64,000 nt of DNA from Synechococcus sp. PCC 7335 (GTDB taxonomy: Bacteria; Cyanobacteriota; Cyanobacteriia; Phormidesmidales; Phormidesmidaceae): assembly GCF_000155595.1 (NCBI RefSeq), contig NZ_DS989904.1:3567612-3631611 (forward strand). Reading direction: 5' to 3'. Shown here piece by piece: positions 53,042 through 62,457 of this stretch (position 1 is the first letter of the stretch; the number at the start of each line of letters is the position of its first letter). The position numbers and the translations under genes are program-made. The notes under the pieces were generated by a model. That model ran no database searches and was not told where the DNA came from. It saw nothing but the letters and a program-made list of their open reading frames with translations.

Positions 53042-54511
53042 ATGGTTACAGATTTTAGTGCAAAACAGACAGCAGAGTCAGAGAAAGTAAATTCGAGAGG
53101 TGACAGCTCAAAGCAAAAAAGCTCAGTGAAAGGAGAACTAGATACAGCGACGCTCGAAAAGATGGATTCAGGCTCGCTTTGGCATGCGCTTTCGCAGCAC
53201 AAACCATTTGCCCAGAAGCCGCCTAAATGTATAAAAAGTGGAGCTGGCTGCTACATCACCGATAACAGGGGCGATGAATATTTCGATGCGGTCTCTGGTG
53301 CATGGTGTGTAAATATTGGCTATGGACGTCAGGAACTAGCAGATGTCGCCTATGAGCAAATGCTGAATTTGTCTTATTCATTGATGACGATGAGCCATGA
53401 GCCAGGAATTCGTCTGGCTCATAAGTTGTTAGAGCTGCTGGGCTACGAAGGAAAAGTGTTCTTTTCGACCAGTGGTTCTGAGGCGAATGAAACAGCCTTT
53501 AAAGTTGCAAGACAGTATCACGCTCAGATCGCGCCCGCTGGATCGGGGCCAAGATATAAATTTATCTCTCGCTATCGGGGGTATCATGGCAACTCTATGG
53601 GAGCGCTGAGCGCTACGGCCCAGGCAGAGCGGAAGCTAAAGTACGAGCCGCTAGTGCCAGGATTTATGCATGTGAACCCTCCTTATTACTATCGGTTTGG
53701 CGATGGTCTCTTAGAAGAAGACTATACGGTTAAACTGTTGCAAGAGCTAGAAATGACAATCCGCTATGAGGGCGAAGAGTCAATTGCGGCAGTGATTGTA
53801 GAGCCGATTATTTCTGGCGGTGGAGTGATTGTGCCACCGGATGGATATCTGCGTGGGGTTAGAGAGATTTGTGATCGCACAGGCATTCTTTTAATCTACG
53901 ATGAAGTGGTGAATGGTTTTGGCCGCACGGGGCGGATGTTTGGCCATCACCACTGGGGCGTAGAGCCTGACATTATTACGTTTGCTAAGGGGCTAACAAG
54001 CGGATATATGCCGCTATCAGCAACTGTTGTCAAACAGCATATCTTTGAAGCTTTTCTAGATGAACCTCAGCCAGGACAAAAGAGCGATCGCCACTTTCGG
54101 CATATCAGCACCTATGGAGGAACACCGGTCTCTACAGCAGTGGGGCTGCGTAATATTGAAATTGTTGAGCGTGAAGGGTTAGCGGAGCGTGCAGCTGAGA
54201 TAGGTCAATATTTGCTGAGCCGACTAAGTGAGCTGTTGGAACATCCAAATGTAGGAGATGTTCGTGGAAAGGGATTGTTATTAGGTATTGAGCTAGTAAC
54301 TGATAAAAAGAGTAAAACACCTTTAGACGATGCCAGTATCGCTGCAGTTGTGAAGAATTGTTTGGATCAGCGGGTAATGATTGGCCGTAACACCAACACA
54401 ATTCCAGGCTTTACGAATGTTCTCATTATCAGTCCGCCGCTGGTGATTACTCACGCAGAGGCCGATATGTTAGTCAATACGATTCGTCAATCCATCTTTT
54501 CACTATCTTAG
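53042..54511 (+). CDS. Class III aminotransferase, taurine-pyruvate-aminotransferase-like
   Basis: 489 residues, PLP lysine in ITFAKGLTSGYMPLSATVV and acidic partner in LLIYDEVVNGFGRTGRMFG. Segments such as YFDAVSGAWCVNIGYGR, VFFSTSGSEANETAFKVARQ, GNSMGALSATAQAERKLKYE and IGRNTNTIPGFTN match taurine-pyruvate aminotransferases better than ornithine or GABA forms as I recall them. Tpa makes sulfoacetaldehyde from taurine. The first ~45 residues are a polar extension. ATG 53042. Other omega-amino acids or beta-alanine are plausible substrates. Confidence 0.8.
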   Translation: MVTDFSAKQTAESEKVNSRGDSSKQKSSVKGELDTATLEKMDSGSLWHALSQHKPFAQKPPKCIKSGAGCYITDNRGDEYFDAVSGAWCVNIGYGRQELADVAYEQMLNLSYSLMTMSHEPGIRLAHKLLELLGYEGKVFFSTSGSEANETAFKVARQYHAQIAPAGSGPRYKFISRYRGYHGNSMGALSATAQAERKLKYEPLVPGFMHVNPPYYYRFGDGLLEEDYTVKLLQELEMTIRYEGEESIAAVIVEPIISGGGVIVPPDGYLRGVREICDRTGILLIYDEVVNGFGRTGRMFGHHHWGVEPDIITFAKGLTSGYMPLSATVVKQHIFEAFLDEPQPGQKSDRHFRHISTYGGTPVSTAVGLRNIEIVEREGLAERAAEIGQYLLSRLSELLEHPNVGDVRGKGLLLGIELVTDKKSKTPLDDASIAAVVKNCLDQRVMIGRNTNTIPGFTNVLIISPPLVITHAEADMLVNTIRQSIFSLS

Positions 54512-54801
54512 ATCTCAGTAACTCTAATGATCCTGTAGAGTGATCGCTACTAGCTAAAGACCTCTGCTGAGGTGGCTGTTCAAACCGATCGCCTATTCAA
54601 GGAAATCCAATTAGTAGGATAGTGACTATAATGCCTCAGCAGGTAGCAGTTTTGAACGTGTGGCGGAGGATTCATAGGTCAGAGCGCTGAACATAGGCCT
54701 AATGAGAGGTATGAGCTGTTTGATTGATTGCACTAGGCCTAAACAACACCTTTTTGCTTTACATTAACTAAGTGGTCAAACGCTGTAAGTGAGACGTCAG
54801 T

Positions 54802-56253
54802 ATGAGCAGACTGCACGATTTGGAAATTCCGCTTACTATCTCAAACTTGCAACAACAGTATAAGCAGGGCATGCTTTCTCCACGAGATGTGGTCGAAGTG
54901 ATTATCGCTGAGTTGAAGGCTCGTGGGGATGATGGCATTTGGATTTATAAGTTACCAGAAGAAAACTTACGTTCGCGCGTCCTTTCTCTGGAGAACAACA
55001 CCGACAAAGCCTTTCCCCTTTGGGGTATTCCCTTCAGTATCAAAGACTGTATCGACGTTGCTGGGCTTCCTACCTCGGCAGGCTGTCCGGGCTTTGTCTA
55101 CACTGCCACCCACACCAATCCCGCTGTCCAAAATCTGTTGGATGCGGGTGCTATTCTCATCGGTAAAACCAATCTCGATCAGTTCGCGACAGGCCTTGTT
55201 GGTATTCGTACTGGCTATACAGCGCCTCACAATGCTTTTTCAAAAGACTACATTCCTGGGGGTTCTAGCTCCGGCTCGGCGTTATCCGTCGCCGTTGGTT
55301 TAGTTTCCTTTTCCCTTGGCACGGATACGGGCGGTTCTGGCCGGGTACCTGCCGGGTTTAACAACATCGTCGGGCTCAAACCCACGAAGGGACTTTTGAG
55401 CACGGCCTATACGGTGGAGGCCTGTAAAACACTGGACTGTATCTCTATCTTTACGTTGACGTCTGAAGATGCTCAGACTGTTTTTGAGACGGCTCTCAGC
55501 TATGACCCTGCTCATTCCTTCTCTCGTCCGATGGATGAACCGCCGCCACGGCTGAGAGAATACAAGCCTAAGCAGCCCTTTCGGTTTGGGGTACCTCGAT
55601 CATCACAGCGAGAGTTTTTTGGGAATGAGGATGTGGATAGGCTCTATGAAGGGGCGATCGCAACACTCACTAAGATGGGCGGCATCTGCCAGGAAATTGA
55701 CTATGCTCCATTTCTAGAAGCGAATGATCTGTTGTTTAACGGACCTTGGGTCGCAGAGCGCTATGCTTCTGTCGGTAGCTTTGTTGAAACTATGCCAGAA
55801 GCTGTTTTCCCAACCACTCGTAAGATTCTCTCGAAGGCAAAGAAAATTACCGCCGTAGAAGCTTTTGAAGGACTGTATGCTGTAGAAGCAATAAAGCGAA
55901 AGAGTCAGCCGCTTTGGGATGAGATTGATTTCTTGGTAGTGCCGACGACGGGAACGATTTATCGAATTGATGAGGTGGAGGCAGAGCCACTAAGGCTGAA
56001 TGCTAATTTAGGATACTATACGAACTTCGTGAACTTGTTGGACTTGTGTGCGTTGGCGTTGCCTCTCCCCTGGGAAAGTGCGCTACCCAACAGACGCCAA
56101 TCTAACAGACTTCCGTCGGGCCTTACTTTAATTGCGCGGCCCTACAGTGAACCGTATCTAGTCGAGCTGGGCAAGGCTTTTCGTTGTGCTAGCAACCATG
56201 ACCAGAATCATCACTTAGGTGCAACCTCTTTTACACTGCCTATCCAAATGTAG
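54802..56253 (+). CDS. Amidase-signature enzyme, allophanate-hydrolase-like (AtzF N-terminal domain only)
   Basis: 483 residues. Ser-cisSer-Lys triad: Lys in GIPFSIKDCIDVAGLP, Ser in IPGGSSSGSALSVAVGL and in LGTDTGGSGRVPAGFNN. The stretch GKTNLDQFATGLVGIRTGY and the SVAVGLVSFSLGTDT order are those of allophanate hydrolase (allophanate to ammonia and CO2). Full AtzF is ~600 aa with a C-terminal domain; this one ends soon after the amidase domain, so a different amide substrate is possible. Nitrile hydratase genes 6 kb away would supply amides. ATG 54802. Confidence 0.78.
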   Translation: MSRLHDLEIPLTISNLQQQYKQGMLSPRDVVEVIIAELKARGDDGIWIYKLPEENLRSRVLSLENNTDKAFPLWGIPFSIKDCIDVAGLPTSAGCPGFVYTATHTNPAVQNLLDAGAILIGKTNLDQFATGLVGIRTGYTAPHNAFSKDYIPGGSSSGSALSVAVGLVSFSLGTDTGGSGRVPAGFNNIVGLKPTKGLLSTAYTVEACKTLDCISIFTLTSEDAQTVFETALSYDPAHSFSRPMDEPPPRLREYKPKQPFRFGVPRSSQREFFGNEDVDRLYEGAIATLTKMGGICQEIDYAPFLEANDLLFNGPWVAERYASVGSFVETMPEAVFPTTRKILSKAKKITAVEAFEGLYAVEAIKRKSQPLWDEIDFLVVPTTGTIYRIDEVEAEPLRLNANLGYYTNFVNLLDLCALALPLPWESALPNRRQSNRLPSGLTLIARPYSEPYLVELGKAFRCASNHDQNHHLGATSFTLPIQM

Positions 56254-56294
56254 GTGATTTTGAAACCTGACCGTAGGGCCAATGGTAATCAGGT

Positions 56295-57188
56295 CTACGA
56301 AGCAGGGTCTGAATCTAATAAGTTTATGATTTTATCTTGTGTGCGATGCTCGAAGTCGCTAGCATCATGGCGTTCATGTAATTGATCTGCCAAAGTACCC
56401 CAGGTTCGGTTGACCATGCGACCGCGCTTTACAGCTGGGCGTTTGGCAATTTCTTTAGCCCAGCGCATAACCTGTGTGTAAGCGCCCACATCAAGAAACT
56501 CCGCGGCATCGTAAGCATTGCTATGAACCAAACCGCCTTACCAGGGCCAGATGGCGATATCGGCGATTGTGTAGTTGTCGCCTGCAACAAACTGATGTGT
56601 CTCTAGCTGACGATTTAGCACGTCGAGCTGACGCTTTGTCTCCATGGTAAAGCGGTCGATGCAGTATTTAATCTTGTTCGGCGCGTAGCTGTAAAAGTGA
56701 CCAAAGCCACCACCTACATATGGTGCTGAACCCATCTGCCAGAATAGCCAAGATAAACACTCGGTGCGAGATGGAAGGGCTGTCGGGATGAAGTGACCAA
56801 ATTTTTCTGCAAGATAGAGCAAGATAGAACCTGATTCAAACACACGAATTGGTGTAGGCGTTGAACGGTCGACGAGTGCCGGAATTTTTGAATTAGGGTT
56901 GACTTTGACGAACCCACTGCTGAACTGATCGCCGTCGCTGATTTTAATTAAGTGAGCGTCATATTCAGCTTCTGTCTCCCCCAGAGCCAACAGCTCTTCA
57001 AACAAGATAGTGACTTTTTGACCATTAGGTGTGCCCATGGAGTACAGCTGGAAAGGATGCTTCCCGATAGGCAATTTCTTATCGTGGGTTGGGCCTGCGA
57101 TGGGTCGATTGATGCTGGCCCAAGTACCGCCACTTTCGGTTTTCCACTGCCACACTTTAGGAGGAGTATAGTTGTCCTGGCTGCTCAT
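56295..57188 (-). pseudogene. YghU-like glutathione S-transferase interrupted by an in-frame TAA
   Basis: ATG 57188 opens MSSQDNYTPPKVWQWKTESG, the start of YghU/disulfide-bond-oxidoreductase-type GSTs. The frame runs through KVTILFEELLALGE and GSAPYVGGGFGHFYSYAP to IADIAIWPW, then TAA at 56538-56540, then continues in the same frame GGLVHSNAYDAAEFLDVGAY and RPAVKRGRMVNRTWG to the family C-terminus. Homologues have Tyr at the stop position (IWPWYG), so one base change (TAT/TAC to TAA) explains it. The protein would lack its last ~80 residues. The upstream frame to 57584 has no GST similarity. Confidence 0.82.
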
Positions 57189-57402
57189 AATCAGTCTTTT
57201 GCTGTATCTACTCTGACATGCTACAGCGAATGTTGATAGGCTTTTGTCATTTTGCTTGCTGTCACCACCAGCGGGTGCTTTCAAGCTCCCACAGCTATCT
57301 TCTGAAGTGTAGCGATGCAAAAATGTGCTCTTGAAGTTATCTGGCGAAGATCTGCTAGCGCAAGACCTGCTAAAGTAACATGCCGTAGAAAAAAGAGACA
57401 CT

Positions 57403-57994
57403 ATGGAAACTCCCCTGTCTGCTGTCAAAACTTCACTTTTGACCGGGGCTACCCTTGTTGCATTTGCGGCTAATTCGCTACTGACTCGTATGGCGCTGGG
57501 CGAAGGAGCGATTGATGCTGCCAGTTTCAGCACTATTCGGCTACTGTCAGGTGCCACTATGCTACTCGCGATTACGGCGCTCACCCACCCAAAAAAACCT
57601 AGCCTAGCGAAGGGAAATTGGACAGCGGCGGTGATGTTGTTTTTGTATGCGATCGCATTCTCTTTCTCTTACCTATAGCTGGCCGCAGGCACTGGCGCAC
57701 TCATCCTATTTGGCACGGTACAAATCACCATGATTTTAGTGGCGCGAAAACAGGGAAAGAAGCCTACTTCCTTTGAATGGGTAGGACTCGCCTTAGCAAT
57801 GGCAGGCTTAGTTTATCTTGTCTCTCCAGGGTTGGAGGCCCCGCCAATCCTTGGAGCTGCTCTGATGGTTGTGGCTGGGATTACCTGGGGATTTTATTCG
57901 TTGCTAGGTCGAGGCTCACAGCAGCCTATTAATGGCATCTGTAATGATTTTAGGTGGCGTTGGCTTGGCTGTGATAAGTAAACGGCGTGGGTAG
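57403..57994 (+). pseudogene. EamA-family transporter with nonsense codon, internal deletion and frameshift
   Basis: ATG 57403 begins SLLTGATLVAFAANSLLTRM, a DMT transporter start. The frame meets TAG at 57676-57678, in a context (FSYL-stop-LAAGTGALILFG) where homologues have a serine or similar residue, then continues in frame through GLALAMAGLVYLVSPGLEAP to GRGSQQP. Next, sequence encoding the usual C-terminus (LMASVMILGGVGLAVISKRR) appears in another frame from 57929 to the TAG at 57992. About 100 middle residues are missing. So three lesions: nonsense, deletion and frameshift. It is divergent from the broken GST. Confidence 0.82.
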
Positions 57995-58265
57995 TTTCCA
58001 TTGTTATCGTCGTGCGTAACGCTATCAATTAATATTTTTTCTAGACTCAAAGAAACTATTGATACTACGTTTCTGTTTTAGAGAGCTTTCTCGTATCTAT
58101 AGCTACAGAGAATTTGAGTCAGCCTTGATTCAATAACATCACCAGCAACCAGTGAAGAGCTAATAAATTCAGAGGTTGTTGCTTTGCATGCTTCGAATCT
58201 TGTTCTAGCCCCTCCAATTGCGACATTTCAATTGCGGGTGCTTACCTTGTGAGGAACTACGCATC

Positions 58266-59336
58266 ATGACGCTCTCTAGAAGACAATTTCACAAGCTGTT
58301 GCTTGGTGCTAGCTTGAGCGCAAGCGTGACTGCTAGCCTAGGAAGCTGTACTTCCAATACAAGTGGTGTACCTACCCCAGAGGCTGATGCCACAACCGGC
58401 GATGTTGCTGCCGAGCCTACTTCGGACCCAATTTCTCTTCGCTTGGCCCAAAACCTTTCCCCAATCTCTGGTGTCGCTATCGTCGCCAAAGAACAGGGCT
58501 TTTTTGATAAACGAGGTCTGGATGTAGAAGTCAGCAACTTTACTTCTGGAAAGCAATGTCTAGAAACCGTGATGGGCGGTGCCGCTGATATCGCAACGAC
58601 TGCTGAAGCACCAACTACTGCAGCAACGATGGCACAGCAGCCTATCGCCTTCTTGGCGCGTATGGAGTATTCCGATCTTAAAACGCTCACCGATGCCAGC
58701 GCGGATGTCTCCACCCTAGCCGATCTCAAAGGAAAGCGGATTGGATTTACGGCTGGTACTGGTGGGGAAGTATACACAATGGCCTTGCTCAAGGAAGCTG
58801 GCGTAAGCCCTGACGATGTGACCCTTATGAACCTACGTCCGCAGGAGATGCTGGCAGCGCTTACTTCTGGCAGTATCGATGCCTACAACACCTGGGAGCC
58901 ACACATTAGCAATGGGCAAAAAACATTGGGCGATAAAGTCACGCAGCTAGATACTGCTGGTATTTATTCAGAGACTTTCAACATTGTAACAACAACCGAT
59001 TATCTTGATGACAATCCTGTTGTTGCTGAGAAGTTTATGCAGGCTTTGATTGATGCAGAAGAGTGGATGAAAGCCAACCGAGAAGATGCGATTACCGTTG
59101 TGGCTGACGCCGTTGATATGAAGCGAGAAGACCTGGCTCCCATTTGGGATGACTACATCTATGAAGTTGTACTCGACCAAAAGGTACTCGATATTTTGGA
59201 TACTCATGCTGCCTGGCGGCTTGAAAGTGGAAATCACCCAGATGGCGTTACCGACATGCCAGATTTTAAGAGCATTATTTACCCAGAACCACTTAAGGCA
59301 GTCGCACCTGAGCGGGTGAAAATCACTGGACTTTAA
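58266..59336 (+). CDS. NitT/TauT-type ABC transporter substrate-binding lipoprotein
   Basis: About 356 residues. The N-terminus MTLSRRQFHKLLLGASLSAS carries a twin-arginine (Tat) motif followed by a lipobox (LGSC), so it is probably exported folded and lipid-anchored. The body has GVAIVAKEQGFFDKRGLDVE, GAADIATTAEAPTTAATMAQ and LADLKGKRIGFTAGTGGEVY, as in SsuA/TauA/ThiY-like proteins. The ligand (sulfonate, nitrile, thiamine precursor or other) is not readable. ATG 58266; an upstream start at 58218 is less likely. Confidence 0.82.
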   Translation: MTLSRRQFHKLLLGASLSASVTASLGSCTSNTSGVPTPEADATTGDVAAEPTSDPISLRLAQNLSPISGVAIVAKEQGFFDKRGLDVEVSNFTSGKQCLETVMGGAADIATTAEAPTTAATMAQQPIAFLARMEYSDLKTLTDASADVSTLADLKGKRIGFTAGTGGEVYTMALLKEAGVSPDDVTLMNLRPQEMLAALTSGSIDAYNTWEPHISNGQKTLGDKVTQLDTAGIYSETFNIVTTTDYLDDNPVVAEKFMQALIDAEEWMKANREDAITVVADAVDMKREDLAPIWDDYIYEVVLDQKVLDILDTHAAWRLESGNHPDGVTDMPDFKSIIYPEPLKAVAPERVKITGL

Positions 59337-59371
59337 TCACTGGACTTGAAATCGTCTGATAGGGTAGAAAC

Positions 59372-60139
59372 ATGGCCGGTATTACCAAGCAACAGGCCGC
59401 TTTAAATCGTTGGGCCTTATCTCTATCGATTCCACTCTTCTTAGGAGGATGGGAGATTGTCTCTCGTTCTGGCATGGTCAATCCGGTATTGTTTCCACCA
59501 CCGACGCTGGTGGCGATCGCACTTGTCGGTTGGGCCAAAGAAGGCACTATGCTAATAGATATTGCCATGAGCCTTTCAAGGGTGGTCGTTGGCTTTATGT
59601 CTGGTGCGATCGCTGGCGTTTTTGTCGGCGTCCTAACCGGGCAATATCAGTTGGTTGCAAACCTCCTCACCCCTGTCTTTCAGCTCCTGCGTCCGATTCC
59701 GCCCATTGCTTTTGTACCTATTGTCATTTTGTGGTTTGGTCTTTCGGAGCTAGGCAAATGGTTTTTGGTATTTTGGGGCGTATTTTTTACGGTGTGGATA
59801 GCAGCTCATTTGGGTGTACAGCGCGTTGATAAAAACCTCATTCGAGCTGCTCAGTGCCTGGGCACACCCGAAAAGCAAATGCTTCCACAGATATTGCTAC
59901 CGGGCTCACTGCCCTATATTTTTGTCGGCCTTAGAACATCTATTAGTATCTCTTTTTATACCCTGGTGGCGGCTGAACTGGCAGGGACTTTCTCGGGTAT
60001 TGCCTACCGGATTGATATCTCTCAGCAGAACTTGCAGGTTGGGAAGAGTTTGGGGGGGCTGATTATTCTCGGGTTGATTTCAGCTATTGCCGATAAGGGC
60101 TTTGATGCGGTTTCAAAAAAGCTCGTCTGGTGGACATAA
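59372..60139 (+). CDS. ABC transporter permease (SsuC/TauC type)
   Basis: 255 residues with five to six helices and the EAA-like loop AAQCLGTPEKQMLPQILLPG (about residues 167-186), then GSLPYIFVGLRTSISISFYT. It completes the transporter with its neighbours: 35 bases after the binding protein, and its stop TAA overlaps the ATG of the ATPase gene. Confidence 0.88.
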   Translation: MAGITKQQAALNRWALSLSIPLFLGGWEIVSRSGMVNPVLFPPPTLVAIALVGWAKEGTMLIDIAMSLSRVVVGFMSGAIAGVFVGVLTGQYQLVANLLTPVFQLLRPIPPIAFVPIVILWFGLSELGKWFLVFWGVFFTVWIAAHLGVQRVDKNLIRAAQCLGTPEKQMLPQILLPGSLPYIFVGLRTSISISFYTLVAAELAGTFSGIAYRIDISQQNLQVGKSLGGLIILGLISAIADKGFDAVSKKLVWWT

Positions 60140-61002
60140 TGAGTTCATCGCACAGTCTTTCGTCATACAATCTTTCATCGCACAGTCTCTCAGCACAGGG
60201 TTCATCGTCGAACTGTCTACTGGGTTATATCTCGATAGAGAAGTTGTCTGTTGTGTTTGGTGAAGGTAAGCATAGCTTTCTAGCCATTGACCAGTTTTCT
60301 TTAGACGTTCCTGCAGGTGAGTTTGTGTGCTTGATCGGACCTTCTGGCTGCGGTAAATCGACTGTGCTAAATACTATTGCTGGCTTTATTACGCCGAGTC
60401 AGGGGACTGTCGCAGTTGATGGGTACGTGATCGAAGAGCCAGGAGGTGATCGCGGTATGGTTTTTCAGCAGCCTTCCCTGTTTCCCTGGAAAACAGTTTT
60501 GGGAAACGTCGCTCACGGGCCACGTATGGCAGGTAAGCCCAAAGTGAACGCCCATAAAATTGCTCAAGATCTTTTACAAATGGTGGGGCTTGCCAAGTTT
60601 GCCAAGCGCTATCCGATGATGCTTTCTGGAGGTATGCAGCAGCGAGTGGCGATCGCCCGAGCGTTAGCGAACTCTCCCAGGGTACTGCTGATGGACGAGC
60701 CCTTTGGCGCTCTAGATGCACAAACCCGATTTATGATGCAAGAGAATTTGTTGACGCTGTGGTCAGAGCTTAAAACTACGGTTGTTTTTGTGACGCATGA
60801 TATTGATGAGGCAATTTTCTTGGGCGATCGCGTGGTTGTTATGAGCGCCAATCCAGGCCAAATCCTAAAAAACATTAAAATTTCACTACCGCGCCCTAGA
60901 ACAAGCGATCTTCTAGTCGATCCAACGTTTTCAGCGCTGAAAAAAGACTGCTTCGACTTGATTCGCCAAGAGAGCCTACAAGCTTTTGAACAACAGCTAT
61001 AG
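60139..61002 (+). CDS. ABC transporter ATP-binding protein (SsuB/TauB type)
   Basis: About 287 residues: Walker A LIGPSGCGKSTVLNTIAGF, signature MLSGGMQQRVAIARALANS, Walker B VLLMDEPFGALDAQTRFMMQ, and the switch His in VVFVTHDIDEAIFLGD. The first ~30 residues are Ser-rich with repeated SSHSLS units and precede the fold. ATG 60139 shares its A with the permease stop (TAATG), so the genes are coupled. Confidence 0.9.
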   Translation: MSSSHSLSSYNLSSHSLSAQGSSSNCLLGYISIEKLSVVFGEGKHSFLAIDQFSLDVPAGEFVCLIGPSGCGKSTVLNTIAGFITPSQGTVAVDGYVIEEPGGDRGMVFQQPSLFPWKTVLGNVAHGPRMAGKPKVNAHKIAQDLLQMVGLAKFAKRYPMMLSGGMQQRVAIARALANSPRVLLMDEPFGALDAQTRFMMQENLLTLWSELKTTVVFVTHDIDEAIFLGDRVVVMSANPGQILKNIKISLPRPRTSDLLVDPTFSALKKDCFDLIRQESLQAFEQQL

Positions 61003-61127
61003 CAAAGGTCGGAGGTTTAGAGCAAACCACTTCTGTGGGGTATCTTGTCGTATGTGTGCTCGTCAAGCTAAAACGCTTGTTAAGTCCTTTTGATAAGAGC
61101 GTTCTATTTTACGGCGAAGGTTTCATA

Positions 61128-61471
61128 ATGAAAATAAACAATAGAAAGTGTAACTGTTATGAAACCTTCAAGTGTGTTTGTCCTACAGGATTACTTTACA
61201 TAGGGTTAGGTGCTTTGGTAATGTCTGCTCAGGTACTAGAAGCCAAAAAGCTAGATGCTCTTGAAGAAGTCCTTAGCATCGAAGAGTATGGTAGCGCTGA
61301 CTCTCTCTCTTTGAGCTTCAGCCTGTATCGATTGAGAACCGGCTGGTAAATGTAGGACTTTCTAGCAATTCTAATCTGGCAAGAGAGATTGAAGTTATCA
61401 ATAAAAAATTTGATAACTCTTTCAGCGCTCGCGGCGTAGAGATTATCGAATTTTCTTTGCCGGTTCAATAG
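61128..61471 (+). pseudogene. Small secreted or membrane protein, frameshifted at a (CT)5 run
   Basis: ATG 61128 follows GAAGG. The frame starts MKINNRKCNCYETFKCVCPT and has a hydrophobic segment (GLLYIGLGALVMSAQVLEA). At CTCTCTCTCT (61301-61310) it shifts: read straight it ends at 61349, but with one CT fewer it continues into ELQPVSIENRLVNVG, NLAREIEVINKKFDNSF and ends VEIIEFSLPVQ at 61471. The continuation looks coherent, so either a recent slip broke the gene or the repeat acts as a phase-variable switch. No family recognised. Confidence 0.55.
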
Positions 61472-61712
61472 ACTAACATTCAACAGCCCTACGAATGAGG
61501 ACTGCTTTTTCACTAGATCTACCATCTTCTGGGGGAGAAGGGCCAGGGATGAGGGCATTCGAATTGGCAGGCTTTGTCAAAAATGAACGCAACATTAAAA
61601 GTTCAAAAGTATTCTCTCTTGTGGTTACAATGCATTCGATATGATGCTATCCAGGCGATTTATTGAACTGGCAGACAAATTGACAGATCTACCTCATGCT
61701 ACGCTCCCAAAA

Positions 61713-62402
61713 TCACGGTTTCGATGTGAGCTGTTCTGGACTTTTGGTAAAGGATACACCAATCATACTGTCGCGATTGATTAGTGAAATTAAGTCTGTC
61801 TCGGACCAACTTTCGGTACCTTGCGGTCTAAGCGGAATAACCAAATAGCGAGTATCTGCCGTACTATCCATCACCCTTACTTCAACAGTCTTTGGAATAA
61901 TTGTGCCAAACTCTTCTTCTAGCACTCCACGAGGATCGACGACAACTCTGTTACGATAGGCAGTGCTTTTATACCAGGAGGGAGGGTGGTAGCCCAAAAT
62001 TGCTCTTGGATAGCAAGAGCAAAGTGTACACACCACGACGTGATGCACTTGTGGCGTATTTTCAACGACTTGAAGTCGTTTAATTTCTACCGTATCGATA
62101 TTCATCTCTTGACAAGCTGCTTTGCCATCTGCTAGCAAACGCTGCTTGAAGTCAGGATCTACCCAGGCACGAGCAACTAAACGCGCTCCCAGCATAGGCG
62201 TTACTGAGTCCTGTCGCTCAATCTCGCGTCTGACTTCAGCAGCAGTGAAAAATCCTTTTTGTTCTAAAAGCTTCTGGATGGTTTGAGTCTTTTGAGCCCA
62301 GTATGCTTCATTGTCATCAATGGGGTCATGGCTGTGGTCATGTGTACCCAGATCCTCTGAGTCGCTAGGTGATGCCTGGTTATGTTCGTGAAGGTTAGTC
62401 AT
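61713..62402 (-). CDS. Nitrile hydratase alpha subunit (cobalt type)
   Basis: 229 residues. The metal site is VVVCTLCSCYPRAILGYHPP, with Thr in C-T-L-C-S-C, the pattern of cobalt enzymes (iron enzymes have Ser). Downstream are WYKSTAYRNRVVVDPRGVL, EVRVMDSTADTRYLVIPLRP and LISLINRDSMIGV, as in the family. Nitrile hydratases add water to nitriles to form amides; thiocyanate hydrolase gamma is a close relative. The usual Trp after YP is Arg here. The N-terminus is His/Asp-rich (HNQASPSDSEDLGTHDHSHD). It lies 55 bases after the beta gene. Confidence 0.85.
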   Translation of the reverse strand: MTNLHEHNQASPSDSEDLGTHDHSHDPIDDNEAYWAQKTQTIQKLLEQKGFFTAAEVRREIERQDSVTPMLGARLVARAWVDPDFKQRLLADGKAACQEMNIDTVEIKRLQVVENTPQVHHVVVCTLCSCYPRAILGYHPPSWYKSTAYRNRVVVDPRGVLEEEFGTIIPKTVEVRVMDSTADTRYLVIPLRPQGTESWSETDLISLINRDSMIGVSFTKSPEQLTSKP

Positions 62403-62457
62403 AACGGATAAAATGTACAGTGTCTAAAAGTAGATGCTCTAGAAAAGTGGTGTTTTA

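Noticed and set aside
57189-57584. N-terminal extension of the GST frame
   Set aside because: It has no GST similarity and covers the promoter region of the divergent gene; the internal ATG at 57188 matches the family start.
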